A stretch of DNA of 64,000 nucleotides from Cyanophora paradoxa (lineage: Eukaryota > Glaucocystophyceae > Cyanophorales > Cyanophoraceae), in the NCBI GenBank assembly GCA_004431415.1, contig QPMI01000495.1:62001-126000 (forward strand). The letters run 5' to 3'. Positions 33,385 to 46,983 of the stretch are shown piece after piece. The position numbers were made by a program, and so were the translations under genes. Numbering within the stretch: the first letter of the stretch is position 1; each line of letters starts with the position of its first letter. Below the pieces are notes generated by a model. It did not search any database. It saw only the letters and a program-made list of their open reading frames with translations, and was not told the origin of the DNA.

Positions 33385-33847
33385 ATGGTGCGGTCTCGTG
33401 TGCCGCTTCCTGGCCTGTGCTAACGCGCGGCAGGCGTCTAAACCGGTCCCGTTCAACCCGCGGGTGTTCCGCCTGTACCGCGACTCCCTCAGGCAGCTCC
33501 TCAACTGGTGCGCCGGCCCTCGTCTGTCTGCCAGCGCCCGGCGAGCGGCGGCTCGCAGGACTGTCGATCGGGAGCTGTTTTTTGAGGAGGCGGCGAAGGT
33601 CCGGTCGATGTTTGAGAAGAACCGGCACTTGCGCGGCGCGGCGATTGAGCAAGCACTGCGCATGGGCGAGGAGAAGCTCGACACCAAGCGGCATCCTGAC
33701 CCCTATATTTGTAAGCTATCAAACTAACGGCAGATGCGGCTGCGCGGCTGACCCCCGCGGGCCACAGATCCTCTCTCGCCCGGCGGGTCGTCTTTCATGC
33801 GCTACCCGCTCTACCACGAGGATGTCCTGCATCCGGAGCACCACTAG
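33385..33847 (+). CDS. NDUFB9: NADH dehydrogenase 1 beta subcomplex subunit 9 (LYR protein)
   Basis: Exon 1 is only the start codon ATG (33385-33387), followed by an intron of 46 nt (33388-33433). Exon 2 reads ASKPVPFNPRVFRLYRDSLR with the LYR motif. A 52-nt intron with donor GTGCGC joins NW to TVDRELFFEEAAKVRSMFEK. Then IEQALRMGEEKLDTKRHPDP, and the last intron joins PYI to YPLSPGGSSFMRYPLYHEDV, stop at 33847. 'HP.PYI.P.SPGG.S..RY' is diagnostic of NDUFB9 (B22), an accessory subunit of the membrane arm of mitochondrial complex I. About 105 residues, shorter than animal versions, which extend further at the C-terminus. No cleavable presequence, as usual for this subunit. Confidence 0.87.
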
Positions 33848-34326
33848 ATTGCATTACCTCAGCTATGACATGAGCTGTGTGGCCGTGTCTCGTGTCTCTT
33901 GTAAATTAGCATAACAACCTTGAATTGCAAGCCAGCCGGATGTTTACCGTCCTCATTTACGCGCGCATCGTCGACCGGTGCACGATGCAACACACTTCGG
34001 GACCCCCCTTCCAGACAGCTAGCTCGCTTCTTCCCCATTTGTCCAACCCCGTCCAATTGCAACCGAAATTGAACTCAAAATCGAAGTTCAACCCCGGCCA
34101 GCTGAAACTCGTGTGTGGAATGAGATTTGCAAATGACTTCATTTTACGTTAACTTATATTCCAACTGGACTCCACCGGCACCGTACGTCGCATCACACTG
34201 TGACAACACGAATCAAAGAGTGATCACAGGCAGATTTACTTATCATGCGCATGCATATGCATGGTCTGAGCTCGAGTACTACTCGGCGTAAGTACACGTA
34301 TATGTAAGCGTTGACGTTGACAGGCG
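33848..34326. other. Convergent intergenic region
   Basis: 3' flanks of NDUFB9 (+) and the small mitochondrial protein gene (-). Lower GC than the genes, with CAATTGCA/GAATTGCA words. No gene seen. Confidence 0.5.
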
Positions 34327-34740
34327 CTACCAGCCCCGGGCCTTCAACGCCTTGGCGATCTCCTCGTTCAGGATCTGCGGGGTGGAGGGGCCGATCAGAA
34401 GGGGCGGAGGCGCTGGGGCGGCGCGGCACGGGGGCGCACGAGCTGGAGCATGACGACCGGCGCGATGCGCATGTAGAAGGTGCCGAAGCCCTGCGCGGCG
34501 GTCGGCTCTGCGCGGGGGGCGACAGGGGGAACGCGGAGCGCACCTTGTAGAACGCCTGGGCTTCATTCTGGTTGCGATTGACTTCCGCTCTGGTTCGACT
34601 CCCGGGAGTGTCTCTTACCTGCTCCCTCTCGATTTCCGGTGCGTTAGCGCCGCCAGTAGCTAGATTTGGTGTGCTCGCCGAGTGCGCGTGCTGACGAAGC
34701 GCCGCAATCGCCGACAGCCGAGAGCAGACACGATCGCCAT
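34327..34740 (-). CDS. Small probable mitochondrial protein, unidentified
   Basis: ATG at 34740-34738 opens MAIVSALGCRRLRRF, an Arg-rich amphipathic leader typical of mitochondrial presequences. In-phase splicing (donor GTCAGC; acceptor GAGCAG) leads to VRDTPGSRTRAEVNRNQNEA and QAFYK, then PTAAQGFGTFYMRIAPVVML and, after another intron, ILNEEIAKALKARGW with TAG at 34329-34327. About 80 residues. No family recognised; size and leader suggest a small subunit of a respiratory or membrane complex, which is inference. Its start codon shares two bases with the divergent eIF3M start codon (CATG at 34738-34741). Confidence 0.6.
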
Positions 34741-36275
34741 GGGCGCGTCCATCCTCACAGGTGCGACGCTAACGCACGCCGCGCCGCATCGCTCGACGTC
34801 GCTCCGGACGCGACGGCCACCCGCAGAGACCGGCGAGGAGGAATCATTCGTCCTGCTCGCTCGGCATATCGACAAGGTCCGCGGCGGGAAGGATGCCATC
34901 GGCGACAACGCAGAGTCCTGGGTCTCCGCGGGTAGCTTCGATCGCCTCGCGGCTAGCATCGTCCCCGCGTTCGAGGGGCTCTTTGCGCAAGGCGCCGACA
35001 AGGGTCCGCAGCGCCCGCTCTCCTCGTAGCCAGGCACTGACGCGTTGCTGCTTGCGCAGACATTGAGGGCTGGTTCAATGTGTTTTGCGCTTTGATCCAA
35101 CGGCTCGAGAGCGAGCAGCAGGCGAAGACCATCGTTGATTTTGCCAGGGCCATCGCGAGCAGCTCGAACCACGCTCCCCTGCGTATCCGCATGTGCGCTT
35201 GGGCGCGATTGACCGTCCACATAGCGCGGCTTCTGACAACGAGCGCTTTTCGCCGCACGCAGGCTCGTTGGGCTCTTCAACCGGCTCACCGAGGCCGCCG
35301 CGCGGCATGCAGCTTTCAAGCAGCTGCTCTCTTTCGCAGTGTCATCGAAGTACACCGAGGTTGTTGTTCCGTACGCGCGGGATGCAGACAACTGGGTCTC
35401 CGAGTGGCAGCTGCCCCTGGATCAGACTCGGGAGCTGTACATTCTGGCCGCGAACGTCCTGAAGGAGGCCGACCGCGGGTGAGCTCCGCTCTCGAACCGA
35501 AATCGATTCCTGAGTTTCATCCCCCCGCCAGGGCTGACTCCTTGAGATTCCTGCTGAAGTATCTCGGCACGTTCGAGAGCTCGACCGCGGCGGATATCGC
35601 GACGGCCAAGCCCCACGCTGCACGGGCGGCGGTTGAGGCAGTCCGTCTTCCGGATACCTACCAGCTTGAGAGTGTCTTCGACTTGCCGGCTGTTCGGCAG
35701 CTTGAGAAGGACGCCACCTTCGCGCGCGAGTACCAGCTCCTCAAGATTTTCGCCCAGGACAAGCTTGCTGATTTCATTTCTTTCTACAAGAAGGAGCAGG
35801 CCTTCGCGTCGGGTGCCGGTGCGCTGTTTGCAATTCTCTTCACATGGTCAGCCTTGATGAGAGAAGCAGGCATCACCCTGGAGGACGGGATGAAGAAGAT
35901 GCGGCTGTTGACGCTCTGCTCGCTAGCATTGGAGAAGTCCGAGATCCCGTACAGCACCGTAGCTACGGCACTTCAGATTGAGGAGTCGGAGGTGGAGGCT
36001 TTTGTCATCCGGGCAATATCAGCTAAGCTTTTGGAGGCGAAAATGGATCAAGTGCGCCGCACAATCATCGCCGGGTGCGGATTTCTTCCTGGTTCGAACT
36101 AAAACGGTTCTGACCACGGCATTGTCCCAGGCGTTGTTCTATTCGTGTCTTCTCGATGGCACAATGGAAGGAGCTGCGGGGCACCCTCAGCCAGATGAGG
36201 GAAAACATTCAGGCAACAGCTGGCCTCCTTCAGAAGGTCCTTGAGGACCCCGCTTCTGTTGTTGCTGCGTCCTAG
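34739..36275 (+). CDS. EIF3M: Translation initiation factor eIF3 subunit M (PCI domain)
   Basis: ATG at 34739 (MGASILT) spliced to ETGEEESFVLLARHIDKVRG. Then EGWFNVFCALIQRLESEQQA, RLVGLFNRLTEAAARHAAFK, VSEWQLPLDQTRELYILAAN, FLLKYLGTFESSTAADIATA and AREYQLLKIFAQDKLADFIS. The PCI part reads MKKMRLLTLCSLALEKSEIP, YSTVATALQIEESEVEAFVI, RAISAKLLEAKMDQVRRTII, RCSIRVFSMAQWKELRGTLS, ending SVVAAS-stop at 36275. 'KMRLLTL ... YSTIATALQIEE.EVEAFVIRAI..KL...KMDQ' is specific to eIF3m, a core scaffold subunit of the eIF3 complex in the cytosol. The related COP9 subunit CSN7 is less likely. The exon joins are in phase. Head-to-head with the small mitochondrial protein gene. Confidence 0.92.
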
Positions 36276-37263
36276 ATTTTTCTACTGCGCAATATACTGC
36301 TTTTAACATTTTTAACATTTGGACACGAACTACAAGGACAAGCTCTAAAACGCACTGTGGCGTGCGCAAAACTTTGAAACGCATCTCGATCGCGAGCTCG
36401 AGCTTAGCAAGGGGGAACCGCGATCGCTTGGTCGGACTTCCAAGCATTTGGAGACGAACTACATACACAACGTTCGGGCTACAAGTGTGGGATGTACACT
36501 GCGGCGCCGCTGCTGCAGGCCCATCCCACCGAGCTCATGCCCGGCCAGCTGGGCCCTGCGTTGCCCTCTGGGCGGGGGGGGGGGAGGGGGGGAGGGGAGG
36601 GGGGGAGGGGAGGGGGGGAGGGGGGGAGTTCTAAAGTATTAGGTACTGGTACGTATACTCGGGGGGACGGCAGCCCGAACTGGCCACCGTGGACTTCGGA
36701 ATTCAAGGCTTCAAATTTTGATTTAATTTGGGCCTGGATTGTCGAACTCCGGGACTGGAATCAAATTTTGATCAAACTGGAGGACCAGCCTCCACCGATC
36801 GCGAATCATCATTGAATTCCGAAAAAAGTTCGAACGCAGTGCTGGTACAACTTGGCAACTGCAGGTTCAACCCGTACCATGGCCAAATTAAAGTAATACG
36901 TAAGTGTGCATGCGCATGCGCAAGGCAAGAACACCTGGTGACCAACTTGGCAAACCTTCAAATCATGATCACGGCCCTCAATTTGCAAAGAGTGCGGGCA
37001 GCCTGGCAGCATGCACATGGCAAATCAAGCGTAGGGGTGAGGGTCGGACTTCATTTTGTCTGACTAGTACTTCAGGCTGCCAGGGCTAAAGCAAGCTTTT
37101 TCAAATGACACCACTGGGGGCCATGGCCAGCAGTGTTTCATCGATTCTTCATCATTATCTACATAACTAGATCTTGATGCCATCACCTTGACAGAAGGAC
37201 GATTTGCGCTAGCTAGCTAGGCACCTGTAGGTAAGCCCGATGTGCCCGCGGCATGTTGAAATG
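36276..37263. other. Convergent intergenic region with a purine tract
   Basis: 988 bp between the 3' ends of eIF3M (+) and SHMT (-). Contains a GGGGA-type purine tract (36576-36630) and TTTAACATTTTTAACATTT near 36300. Other AT-richer sequence carries CAAATTTTGAT words. No coding exon supported. Confidence 0.55.
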
Positions 37264-39455
37264 CTAATGGCTTGCAGGGAGCTTGATGGCCGACACATCA
37301 TACCCCGGCATTTCAAAGCTCCTCGAGAACGCCTCCACCTCCTTGCGAAGAGCCTATATGGTGCTCAGAGGAGAGAAAAACGTTCAATTGGGCGTGGGCG
37401 CTTTACCTCGAGCTCAGCGTGGCCTGGAATGGCGGCAATGAAGTTCTTGAGCTCCTTGCCAGACGACTGCTGGATCTTGAGGGCAATCTCAACGCCACGA
37501 TGCAGGAATTCGACGATCTTTTTCATATCCTCCTCAACCATGCCACGTGTAGTGAGGGCCGGGGTGCCTGCAGACGAATCAGCACGAGGCATTGCCTCTT
37601 GAACTCGAAGGGCAGCTCTAGCACACCAAGGCGAATGCCGCCAGGCGAGATGGCGCTGGTGTCGCCATACACGGCATTCTTGTTGCAGGTGATGCTAATG
37701 GCATCCAGAATCTTCTCCATCTTGGAGCCTGTGAGGCCCTGTGGGCGAAGATCCCAGAGAACGAGGTGATTGTCTGGCACAGCGAGGGATGATCAGAACA
37801 GTGACTTGGGCCAGAATCTGTCCAGCGTTTGGCGGACTGACCAGTTCCGGCAGTTACAAGCGAGTATCCCTTGGCCATCAAGCTCGCAGCAATGGTCGCA
37901 GCGTTCTTCTTGACCTGCTTGATGTACTCCTTGAACTGGGGGGTCGCGACCTGCAAAGCAACGTTGATTGCTGTTTAGAAGCAATTTCGCAACAAAACAA
38001 TCCGCTAACCTCACGAAGCTGGGTGCACAGAGCGGCAATGGTGTTGTTGTGGGGGCCGCCCTGAAGGCTGGGGAAGACTGCGAAGTTGATGCGGTCCTCG
38101 TAATCGTAGACCTGAAGATCAATCAGCTCGTAGCTTCACACATACGATCGGGCACTCTTGCCTCCTCAGAGTTGGGCTTCTTGCCACGGCGGAAGAAGAT
38201 GACACCAGAGCGGGGGCCCCTGCGGAAACATGAGGTCTTGAGAGGTGCCACACAGCGAATCTATTACCTGAGCGACTTGTGAGTCGTGGTGGTGACGACA
38301 TCGCAGTACTTGAATGGGTCGTTGCACTCCTGCGGGGGGTCTGAGTACTATGCTAGCTTAGTTTCATGTTGGCTTAGAGTGCACCTGAGCGGCAACGATG
38401 CCACTGATGTGCGCCATATCGCACATGAGCAGGGCGCCGACCTTGTCACAAATCTGACGCATGCGAGCGTAGTCCCAGTCACGCGGGTACGCCGAGCCAC
38501 CAGCCACGATAAGCTGCAATCGAAAAGAAATTATCAGCGTCCATTGGAAACTGCCTGAAATCCAGAAATCGACCTTGGGGCGGAAAAGCATCGCCTGCTC
38601 CTCGAGCTTGGCGTAATCGATCAGGCCGGTCTCCTGCAAACGCAAACGCTGAGTACCACACCGCATCTAAGGAAGTCAAGCTTGTACAACACACTTTGTT
38701 CAGCTGATAGGGGAGAGACTCGAAGAAGATGGAGGTAGCCGAAATGCGCTTCTTTGCGGTATAGTAGCCGTGCGTGAGGCTGCGAGGCTGTGCATGAATC
38801 GCTGGAAGTCGCACGAGCTTCTCGGGAGAACACGCACTGGCCACCGGAGGGGAGGTCGAGACCCATGATGCGGTCGTGGGGGTTCAGTAGCGCGGTATAC
38901 GCCTCAAAGTTCGCCGGGGAGCCTGTTAGCACGCGCGAGTGAGACCCGGCCGGTTCCGACATCGGACGCGTAACGGCATCTGCGCGTACCAGAGTAGGGC
39001 TGAACGTTCACGCCCCACTCGGCCGGATTGAGGTGGAAGGCGGCGAGCGCGCGGTCCCTGCAGAGGTTCTCGATTTTGTCGATGTACTCTGCGCCACCGT
39101 AGTAGCTGCGAGTTCCCGGTGAGGGCCTTAGGCAGCGCGCTCAGCGAACGAGACTGCGCACCGGGCGCCGGGCAGACCCTCGGAGTACTTGTTCGTGAGG
39201 CAGGAGCCAAGGCAGTCAAGAACAGCGCGCGAGGTAAAGTTCTCGGAGGCGATCATCTCGAGGCCGCGGTACTGCAGGGGGCCGCGTCACGGTCACGCGC
39301 GCTCCCGCGCACCCAGCTCGTGCACCTGGCGGTCCTTCTCGAGCTCAATGAGGCCGAAGAGAACCGGGTCAGCGGTCTCAAGCGGCTCATTTCCGGGCTG
39401 CGTCGCCGCCGCGCGTGAGTGGACCGCTAGCGCACGCAATCGAGGGGCGCACCAT
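37264..39455 (-). CDS. SHMT: Serine hydroxymethyltransferase, probably cytosolic
   Basis: Exon 1 appears to be just ATG (39455-39453), then an intron with donor GTGCGC, then [114 protein letters not shown] and LDLPSGGH. Further on are [31 protein letters not shown] and [20 protein letters not shown] (Lys that binds PLP), then [20 protein letters not shown] and [20 protein letters not shown], stop at 37266-37264. All hallmarks of fold-type I SHMT: serine + tetrahydrofolate to glycine + 5,10-methylene-THF. No organelle leader is seen, so a cytosolic isoform is inferred. About ten introns. Divergent from SRPK. Confidence 0.94.
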
Positions 39456-39834
39456 GGGGAGCTGGCGACGAGGGGCGGACATTGCTGTTCAGAGAGATTC
39501 TTCTCGCGATGAATGCCGGGAAACCGACGCTGCAGAGCTGGACGCGCGATTGACGAGCCGGCTTTTCAGAGGCCGGCGTTCGGATTTCACGCGCTCCACG
39601 AGAGCCCGACGACGATCTAATGATGCACGGACCTCTCGGGAAGCTGCTGCACTTCGCGTCACGACGCGACTGCGGAGTTCCCGGTTTCGCGCGAGCTGCG
39701 GCGGTCGAGCCGTACCCCCGCTGCGTTCTCAATCTAGGCCTTCTGCGGAATTCGTGCGCCTCCTTGCGGCAGCCTGCAGTGTCGGGAGCGCTTGGTTACG
39801 CTGTATCCGGCCCGGCCACGCCGGAGCACCTCGC
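39456..39834. promoter_or_regulatory. Divergent intergenic region SHMT / SRPK
   Basis: 379 bp between opposite start codons; shared promoter region by position. No specific element recognised. Confidence 0.5.
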
Positions 39835-42384
<2,550 letters not shown>

Positions 42385-43559
42385 ATGTAGCGCATCCTCT
42401 AGCCCCTAGATGAAGGTTCAACTGTTCTTCTTTGATTCATTTGCTGGCATGCTAGCACCTGCAACGATTACGATTACGATCGGCCCGGGGGGAGCCAAGC
42501 CAAGCTAAGAAGCCAAGAATTACGATTACGATTGGCTCAGCTAGGCCAAGAATTACGAATTACCCAAGATGAGGGCCCCCGTGAGGGGGAGGTGTGCACT
42601 GGGGCACTACAAGAGCTAGGATCCGCCGCCGGAGCCTCGGAGCTGCCCAGCCTGGCAGCAGGCCGCCGGGCCGGGTATTCGCCTGCCTTGCTACCCGCCG
42701 CGGCGCACTGCGGCCCGCGGCCGACAGCCGCGGGGCCGCCGGGCCGTGCAGTGCCTGATCAGGATGCTCCTGACTCAGTGAATGCAGACCTGGAAGTTCG
42801 AAATTTCGACGTTCTGGGTCAGCGGCCCCGCGCCGCGGTAGCATTGCATATATATATATGTGACTTGATATATGCTTAGTATATACAGGTAGTACTTTCA
42901 AGCCTTAAGCTGGTTAAGCTGGCAAGTGCATGCGCAATGCTACCGTAGTTAAGCTGGCAAGTGCATGCGCAATGCTACCGTAGTACCGCTGACGTACGCG
43001 TCGACCCATGGCCAGAATTTCGAGCGCTAGCTGCACTGCGGCAGCTGGGCCCCGGGCCTGCCAGGCTGCAGCTAGCGCTGGCGCCCGGCCGCGCGCGGGC
43101 CGCGGGCCCCATGGCCATGCACGGGGCCATGCATATTATGCATATCATAGTATTTGCTACCTTCAGCTGCCCCGCCGCGGCGCCGGGGCCCGGGCCTTTA
43201 ATTATATAAATTTGGGTATAGGGTGGCGTTCAACGGTTCCTTCCGAAGTTCCCCAAGCCGAGCCTAATTATAACGGCAACGCAAGGCCCCTGGCTCGGCC
43301 AGCGGTCATCATGATCACAAATTTGTGGCTTTTGCGATTTAGTTCGTGTCCAAATGCTAACGTTAATGGCAGGGGCCAAGAAGATGCCACATGCAACCTT
43401 TCACTCCGCATGGCCACTGAACCACTGGCCAGGCACGTCACAGGGCGGCTTTCCGAGCTCGAGGAGTGCTTGCCCAGTTGATTACATGTACACCCTCATC
43501 CAAACATGCTGGGGTTCGATTTTAATGCTGGGGTTTGGAGAGCTCTTGCCACACGTGGT
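42385..43559. other. Convergent intergenic region with satellite-like words and a 35-bp duplication
   Basis: Between the 3' ends of SRPK (+) and DCP1 (-). It has GATTACGATTACGATCGG near 42466 and ATTACGATTACGATTGG near 42519, related to the 24-bp satellite, and an AGCCAAGCCAAGCTAAGAAG run. It also has a 35-bp tandem duplication (42914-42983), CATATATATATATG near 42846 and several GGCCATGG/CATGCA palindromic words. No coding exon supported. Confidence 0.55.
42914..42983. repeat. Two-copy 35-bp tandem repeat
   Basis: TTAAGCTGGCAAGTGCATGC... repeats once with a period of 35 bp and no mismatch seen, ending CTACCGTAG each time. Confidence 0.93.
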
Positions 43560-44717
43560 CTAGGAATGCATCGTCCTGCACAGCTGAGTCAGCGTGAATT
43601 GAGAGGGCACATTCCACAGCTCTCTCACCGAGACAAGCCTGATCAGGGTATCTTTCAGCTGATCTCTTGTCAATTTTACAGGCTCTTTCTTCGAGATGCT
43701 GAGCTGAGAAGTAATAGTCCCGAGAAGTGCAGTGGGAGAAAGAAGGGGGAGACTAGAGGCCTCGGCGGGCGCCTTTTCTGGGGCTGGAGGGAAGAAGCTA
43801 CGTTCCAGGTCTGCAGCTTGGGCGGGTGCAGGCGGCGCTGGTGGCGCTGAAGGCACAGATGCTGCTCCCGGGTTCTGCAGAATATCCAAGATGCTGCGCC
43901 CTGCCTGGTTGCTTGCTGTAGGTGCCCTTGGAATGTGCTGCGAAGGGAAAATGAGACGGCATCCTGTGCCATGGGCCTTGTACTGCACCTGCTCCGGTAT
44001 CGAGTCCGCAGCTTGGAAAAGCTTCAGGACGTTGCTGGCCAGACCACTGCGAGAAGAGTAAGGGGAAAGCACGCAGCTCAATCTCAAACGTGACGCACCC
44101 GTTGTCGGAAGGCCGCCCAGCAGCGAGGTCTCGCGAAAGCCTATCGAGGGGTTAGCCCGCGCGCGGCAATTGACATCACGGGGACGCACTGCTGTAGCAA
44201 CTCTGTGACGGCCTTGCGCTCCGCCGCATTGTAGAACCAGATCCCGTGGATCTGTCCAGAGCGATTCTTGTAGAGCAAGAAGTCTGAAGACTCCTGTGTC
44301 TCAAAGCCGGTGGAGATGTCCTCCGTGAAATTCGTCGTGCTCAAGCGGTTCATGACCACCAGCCTGTGCGCCGGCTCGCTCGTTCTGCAGCCTCTAATCC
44401 TTAGCTAAGACACACGGGCGCCCGTTTAAGATCGCTGGCACCGCTGCACGACGAAGATCGGCCCCTCGACGTCTTGGCGTTGCTGAGGCGGTGTCAGTGC
44501 GTGGCGACGCGACGCGCGGGCGACGCGAACCCATTGCTTCGCGCTGTCTGAAAAGAAGTAAATGACTACGTGCCCCGCCTTCGAGAGTATCCTGTCGATG
44601 CTCGGATCTAGCCTTTGCAGCACCGGCAAGTTCAGATCTGCCGCCGCCCTGCGATGCGCCTGCGTCAGATCGTACGTGCAACGACGCGCGCAACGCGGCC
44701 GCACATCGCGTTTGCGT
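43560..44717 (-). CDS. DCP1: mRNA-decapping protein DCP1
   Basis: Minus-strand exons read ADLNLPVLQRLDPSIDRILS, KAGHVVIYFFSDSAKQW, DVEGPIFVVQR, HRLVVMNRLSTTNFTEDIST, ESSDFLLYKNRSGQIHGIWF, YNAAERKAVTELLQQ, then GRSILDILQNPGAAS, a Pro/Ala-rich linker and TSQLSISKKEPVKLTRDQLK ending at 43560. 'V..Y......W.....EG..F...R...P...L...NR.........' followed by 'GIWFY...E......LL' is the EVH1-like DCP1 domain. The C-terminal helix (LTRDQLKDTLIRLV) matches the trimerisation domain of animal and plant DCP1. DCP1 activates the decapping enzyme DCP2 in P-bodies. The exact start is unresolved: the coding frame runs past 44710 into an acceptor-like GTTCACGCAG, so a first exon may lie closer to OTUD6. Confidence 0.85.
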
Positions 44718-44916
44718 GTGGTGTGCCACCTCTGCGTGAACCGTACCCAGAACCGTTCCTAGGCCCTAGGGACCTAGACTTCTCGAGTCCGAGCTCGGTC
44801 CTCCGTCCGCTGCAGCGCAACGCGGCCCACACGAGCAGCGCGAGCAACGCGCGGAGAAGAGAGGGCGCCGGACCGCACCCGCTCGCAGCCGCATCCGCTT
44901 GCAGCCGCCGCCAGGC

Positions 44917-46259
44917 ATGAGCTCCGGTTCGGAGAGCGAGGGCGATGGATCCGCAGGCGGCGCGGAGACGCGCGGCCAAGTGCTGCAGCGCCACAAGCGC
45001 GAGTTGAAGGAACTCAAGGCGAAGTGCGGTGCGAGCGATCGCCCGTCCTGCGCGCCCTGTGTGACGCTGCTCACAGAGAAGCTGATGCATGCGGTGAAGA
45101 AGAACGACAAGGAAGGCAAGAAGAAGGTGAACGACGAGATCCAGAAGCTGGAAAAGGCTCGCCCCCTGCATCCCGCGTTCCCGCTGCCCCGCCTGAGCGA
45201 ACGCATCCGCGCAGGAACTTCACGATCGGCATGTTAAAGAGCTAGCGTCGCTAGATTCCGTTCAAAAAGCGCTGGAGGCTGCTAGCATCTCGGAGCCGGC
45301 AGCGAAGGACGACGAGCATGACGCAGAGCACGGCGAGAAGAAACAGGCGCTCACGCCCTGCCTTTTAGCATTTTTTTTGAGTTTGATCTCAGCTCTTTGC
45401 AGACGCGTGCCCAGAAACGGCGGGGCAAGAAGGCCGAGGAGGAGGCAGAACGTGAGAGGCAAAGAGAGGTGGAGCGGATGAATGCTCCAAATCCTGGACT
45501 CGAGGAGAGCAACCGTCTTTCAGAATATCTGAAGCCTCAGGGTTTCCAGATCAAGGATGTGCGTTTGTATTCCTTTGTATTTTTGACTCTTCAACGCATT
45601 CCTCTCTGGACCCTGATTCCTCTGCCAGATCACCTCTGATGGCCATTGCATGTTCCGTGCCATTGCCGATCAGCTCCAGCTTGTCGGGCAGCCAATCTCA
45701 GCTGCGGTCGGTTTATTTCATTGATCATGATTTCGACTGTGCCACTTAACAGTGTTGCAGGCACCCCACGTTATTCTGAGGCAGATGGCAGTGGATTTCA
45801 TGCGCAAAAATCCCGACGATTTCGCCCCATTTGTGGTGTCCGATGAAGGTGAACTGATTATCGTGCTGTGGAGTCCTCGTTTGGATTGCTGATGCATGTC
45901 AGGTTCGTTTGAGGACTACTGCAAACAGATTGCAGACACTGCCGCATGGGGCTCTCAGCTTGTGCGTTCTCCTAGACTCAGCTCACAGCGATGTTGTACC
46001 CTTACACTTGAGTCGCAGGAATTGCAAGCCCTGAGCCGCTGCTTGAACTGCAAAATCTGTGTATACTCAGCGGACTCGAAGCAGCCAATCGAGATTGGTG
46101 GAGATCAAGACAGTGTACATCCCCTGCGTGTTAGGTAAGAGTTCTGGTACTTTGCTATCCATCTTGTTCTGTCTCAACTCGCGAGGCAGCTTCCACCGCT
46201 TCCTCCTCTCCCAGGGCGAACATTACAACAGCATTGTGCCAATTCCAGCTGATGCGTAG
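44917..46259 (+). CDS. OTUD6: OTU-domain deubiquitinase, OTUD6 type
   Basis: ATG at 44917 (MSSGSESEGDGSAGG). N-terminal coil HKRELKELKAKCGASDRPS, TEKLMHAVKKNDKEGKKKVN and RGKKAEEEAERERQREVERM. Then LEESNRLSEYLKPQGFQIKD, SDGHCMFRAIADQLQLVGQP with the catalytic Asp and Cys, VILRQMAVDFMRKNPDDFAP, GSFEDYCKQIADTAAWGSQ, ELQALSRCLNCKICVYSADS and YRFLLSQGEHYNSIVPI with the catalytic His, stop at 46259. The coiled N-terminus plus OTU order is that of OTUD6A/B, cytosolic cysteine proteases that cleave ubiquitin chains and are linked to translation control. About seven short introns. Head-to-head with DCP1; the gap is at most 200 bp. Confidence 0.9.
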
Positions 46260-46983
46260 CTTTCTTTGATTCAATTGAAATCGTATTGGATCAAAGTTTG
46301 TCCGACCTTGTCCGACCGGACCCCGTGGCCAATCGCGAAGTACTACCCAGGCTTCCGGCCCTCGAAACTCAGTTGCAGTTGCAAACTGCAGAACGCAAAC
46401 CGGACGCGCAACGTGTACGGTTCGGTGCTCATGTGTACCCGGGCACGCTAACGTTAACAGCAGACTAGCGCTAGCCAGGCCGATCCCAGCCGCATATGGC
46501 CTCTTGGCCGGTCCTGCAAAGGCAGTGGTCCCTCGTTAAAGCGCATCCTTTGCATGCCCAATGCAAGATGCCAATTGCAAGATGCCGCCGCAACTTAAGC
46601 TTGCGCATGCCGGTCGACGTCGCTGGAAATTCGAAACTTGAAAGCTCACTTCGACGAATGCAACGGCCGGCGCCGCGGGCACGCGAGCGTTCTTGATATG
46701 CCAGCCTGGCATATGCATGCCTAGCTATAGCTATAGCTATATATCACAGTATATAGCTGTATAGCTATAGTCTGCTATATATTTCTACATCTAGGCTACG
46801 CGCACGGGCGCGCCGGACACTCCTAGCCTTCGATTTTTTCAGCCTGGCAGCGCTCTAACTATACCCGTGCTGTTCGGGATCAGAGCGTAACCCGCAGGGG
46901 CGCTCTCGGGGAGGAGCGTTCTTCCAAACCCAACGAATAACTGTACCCCTAGTTCGAGAAGAAGGCGGCAAAGCCACAGCAAC
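46260..46983. other. Spacer between OTUD6 and CCT2
   Basis: Same-strand spacer holding the OTUD6 3' flank and CCT2 promoter. Contains a CTATAGCTATAGCTATATA run (about 46724-46745) and ATATAGCTGTATAGCTATAG (46751-46770), which could include TATA-like elements. No coding exon supported. Confidence 0.5.

Noticed and set aside
36492-36815. + strand open frame across the purine tract
   Set aside because: Gly-rich translation of a simple-sequence tract, in the gap between two convergent 3' ends.
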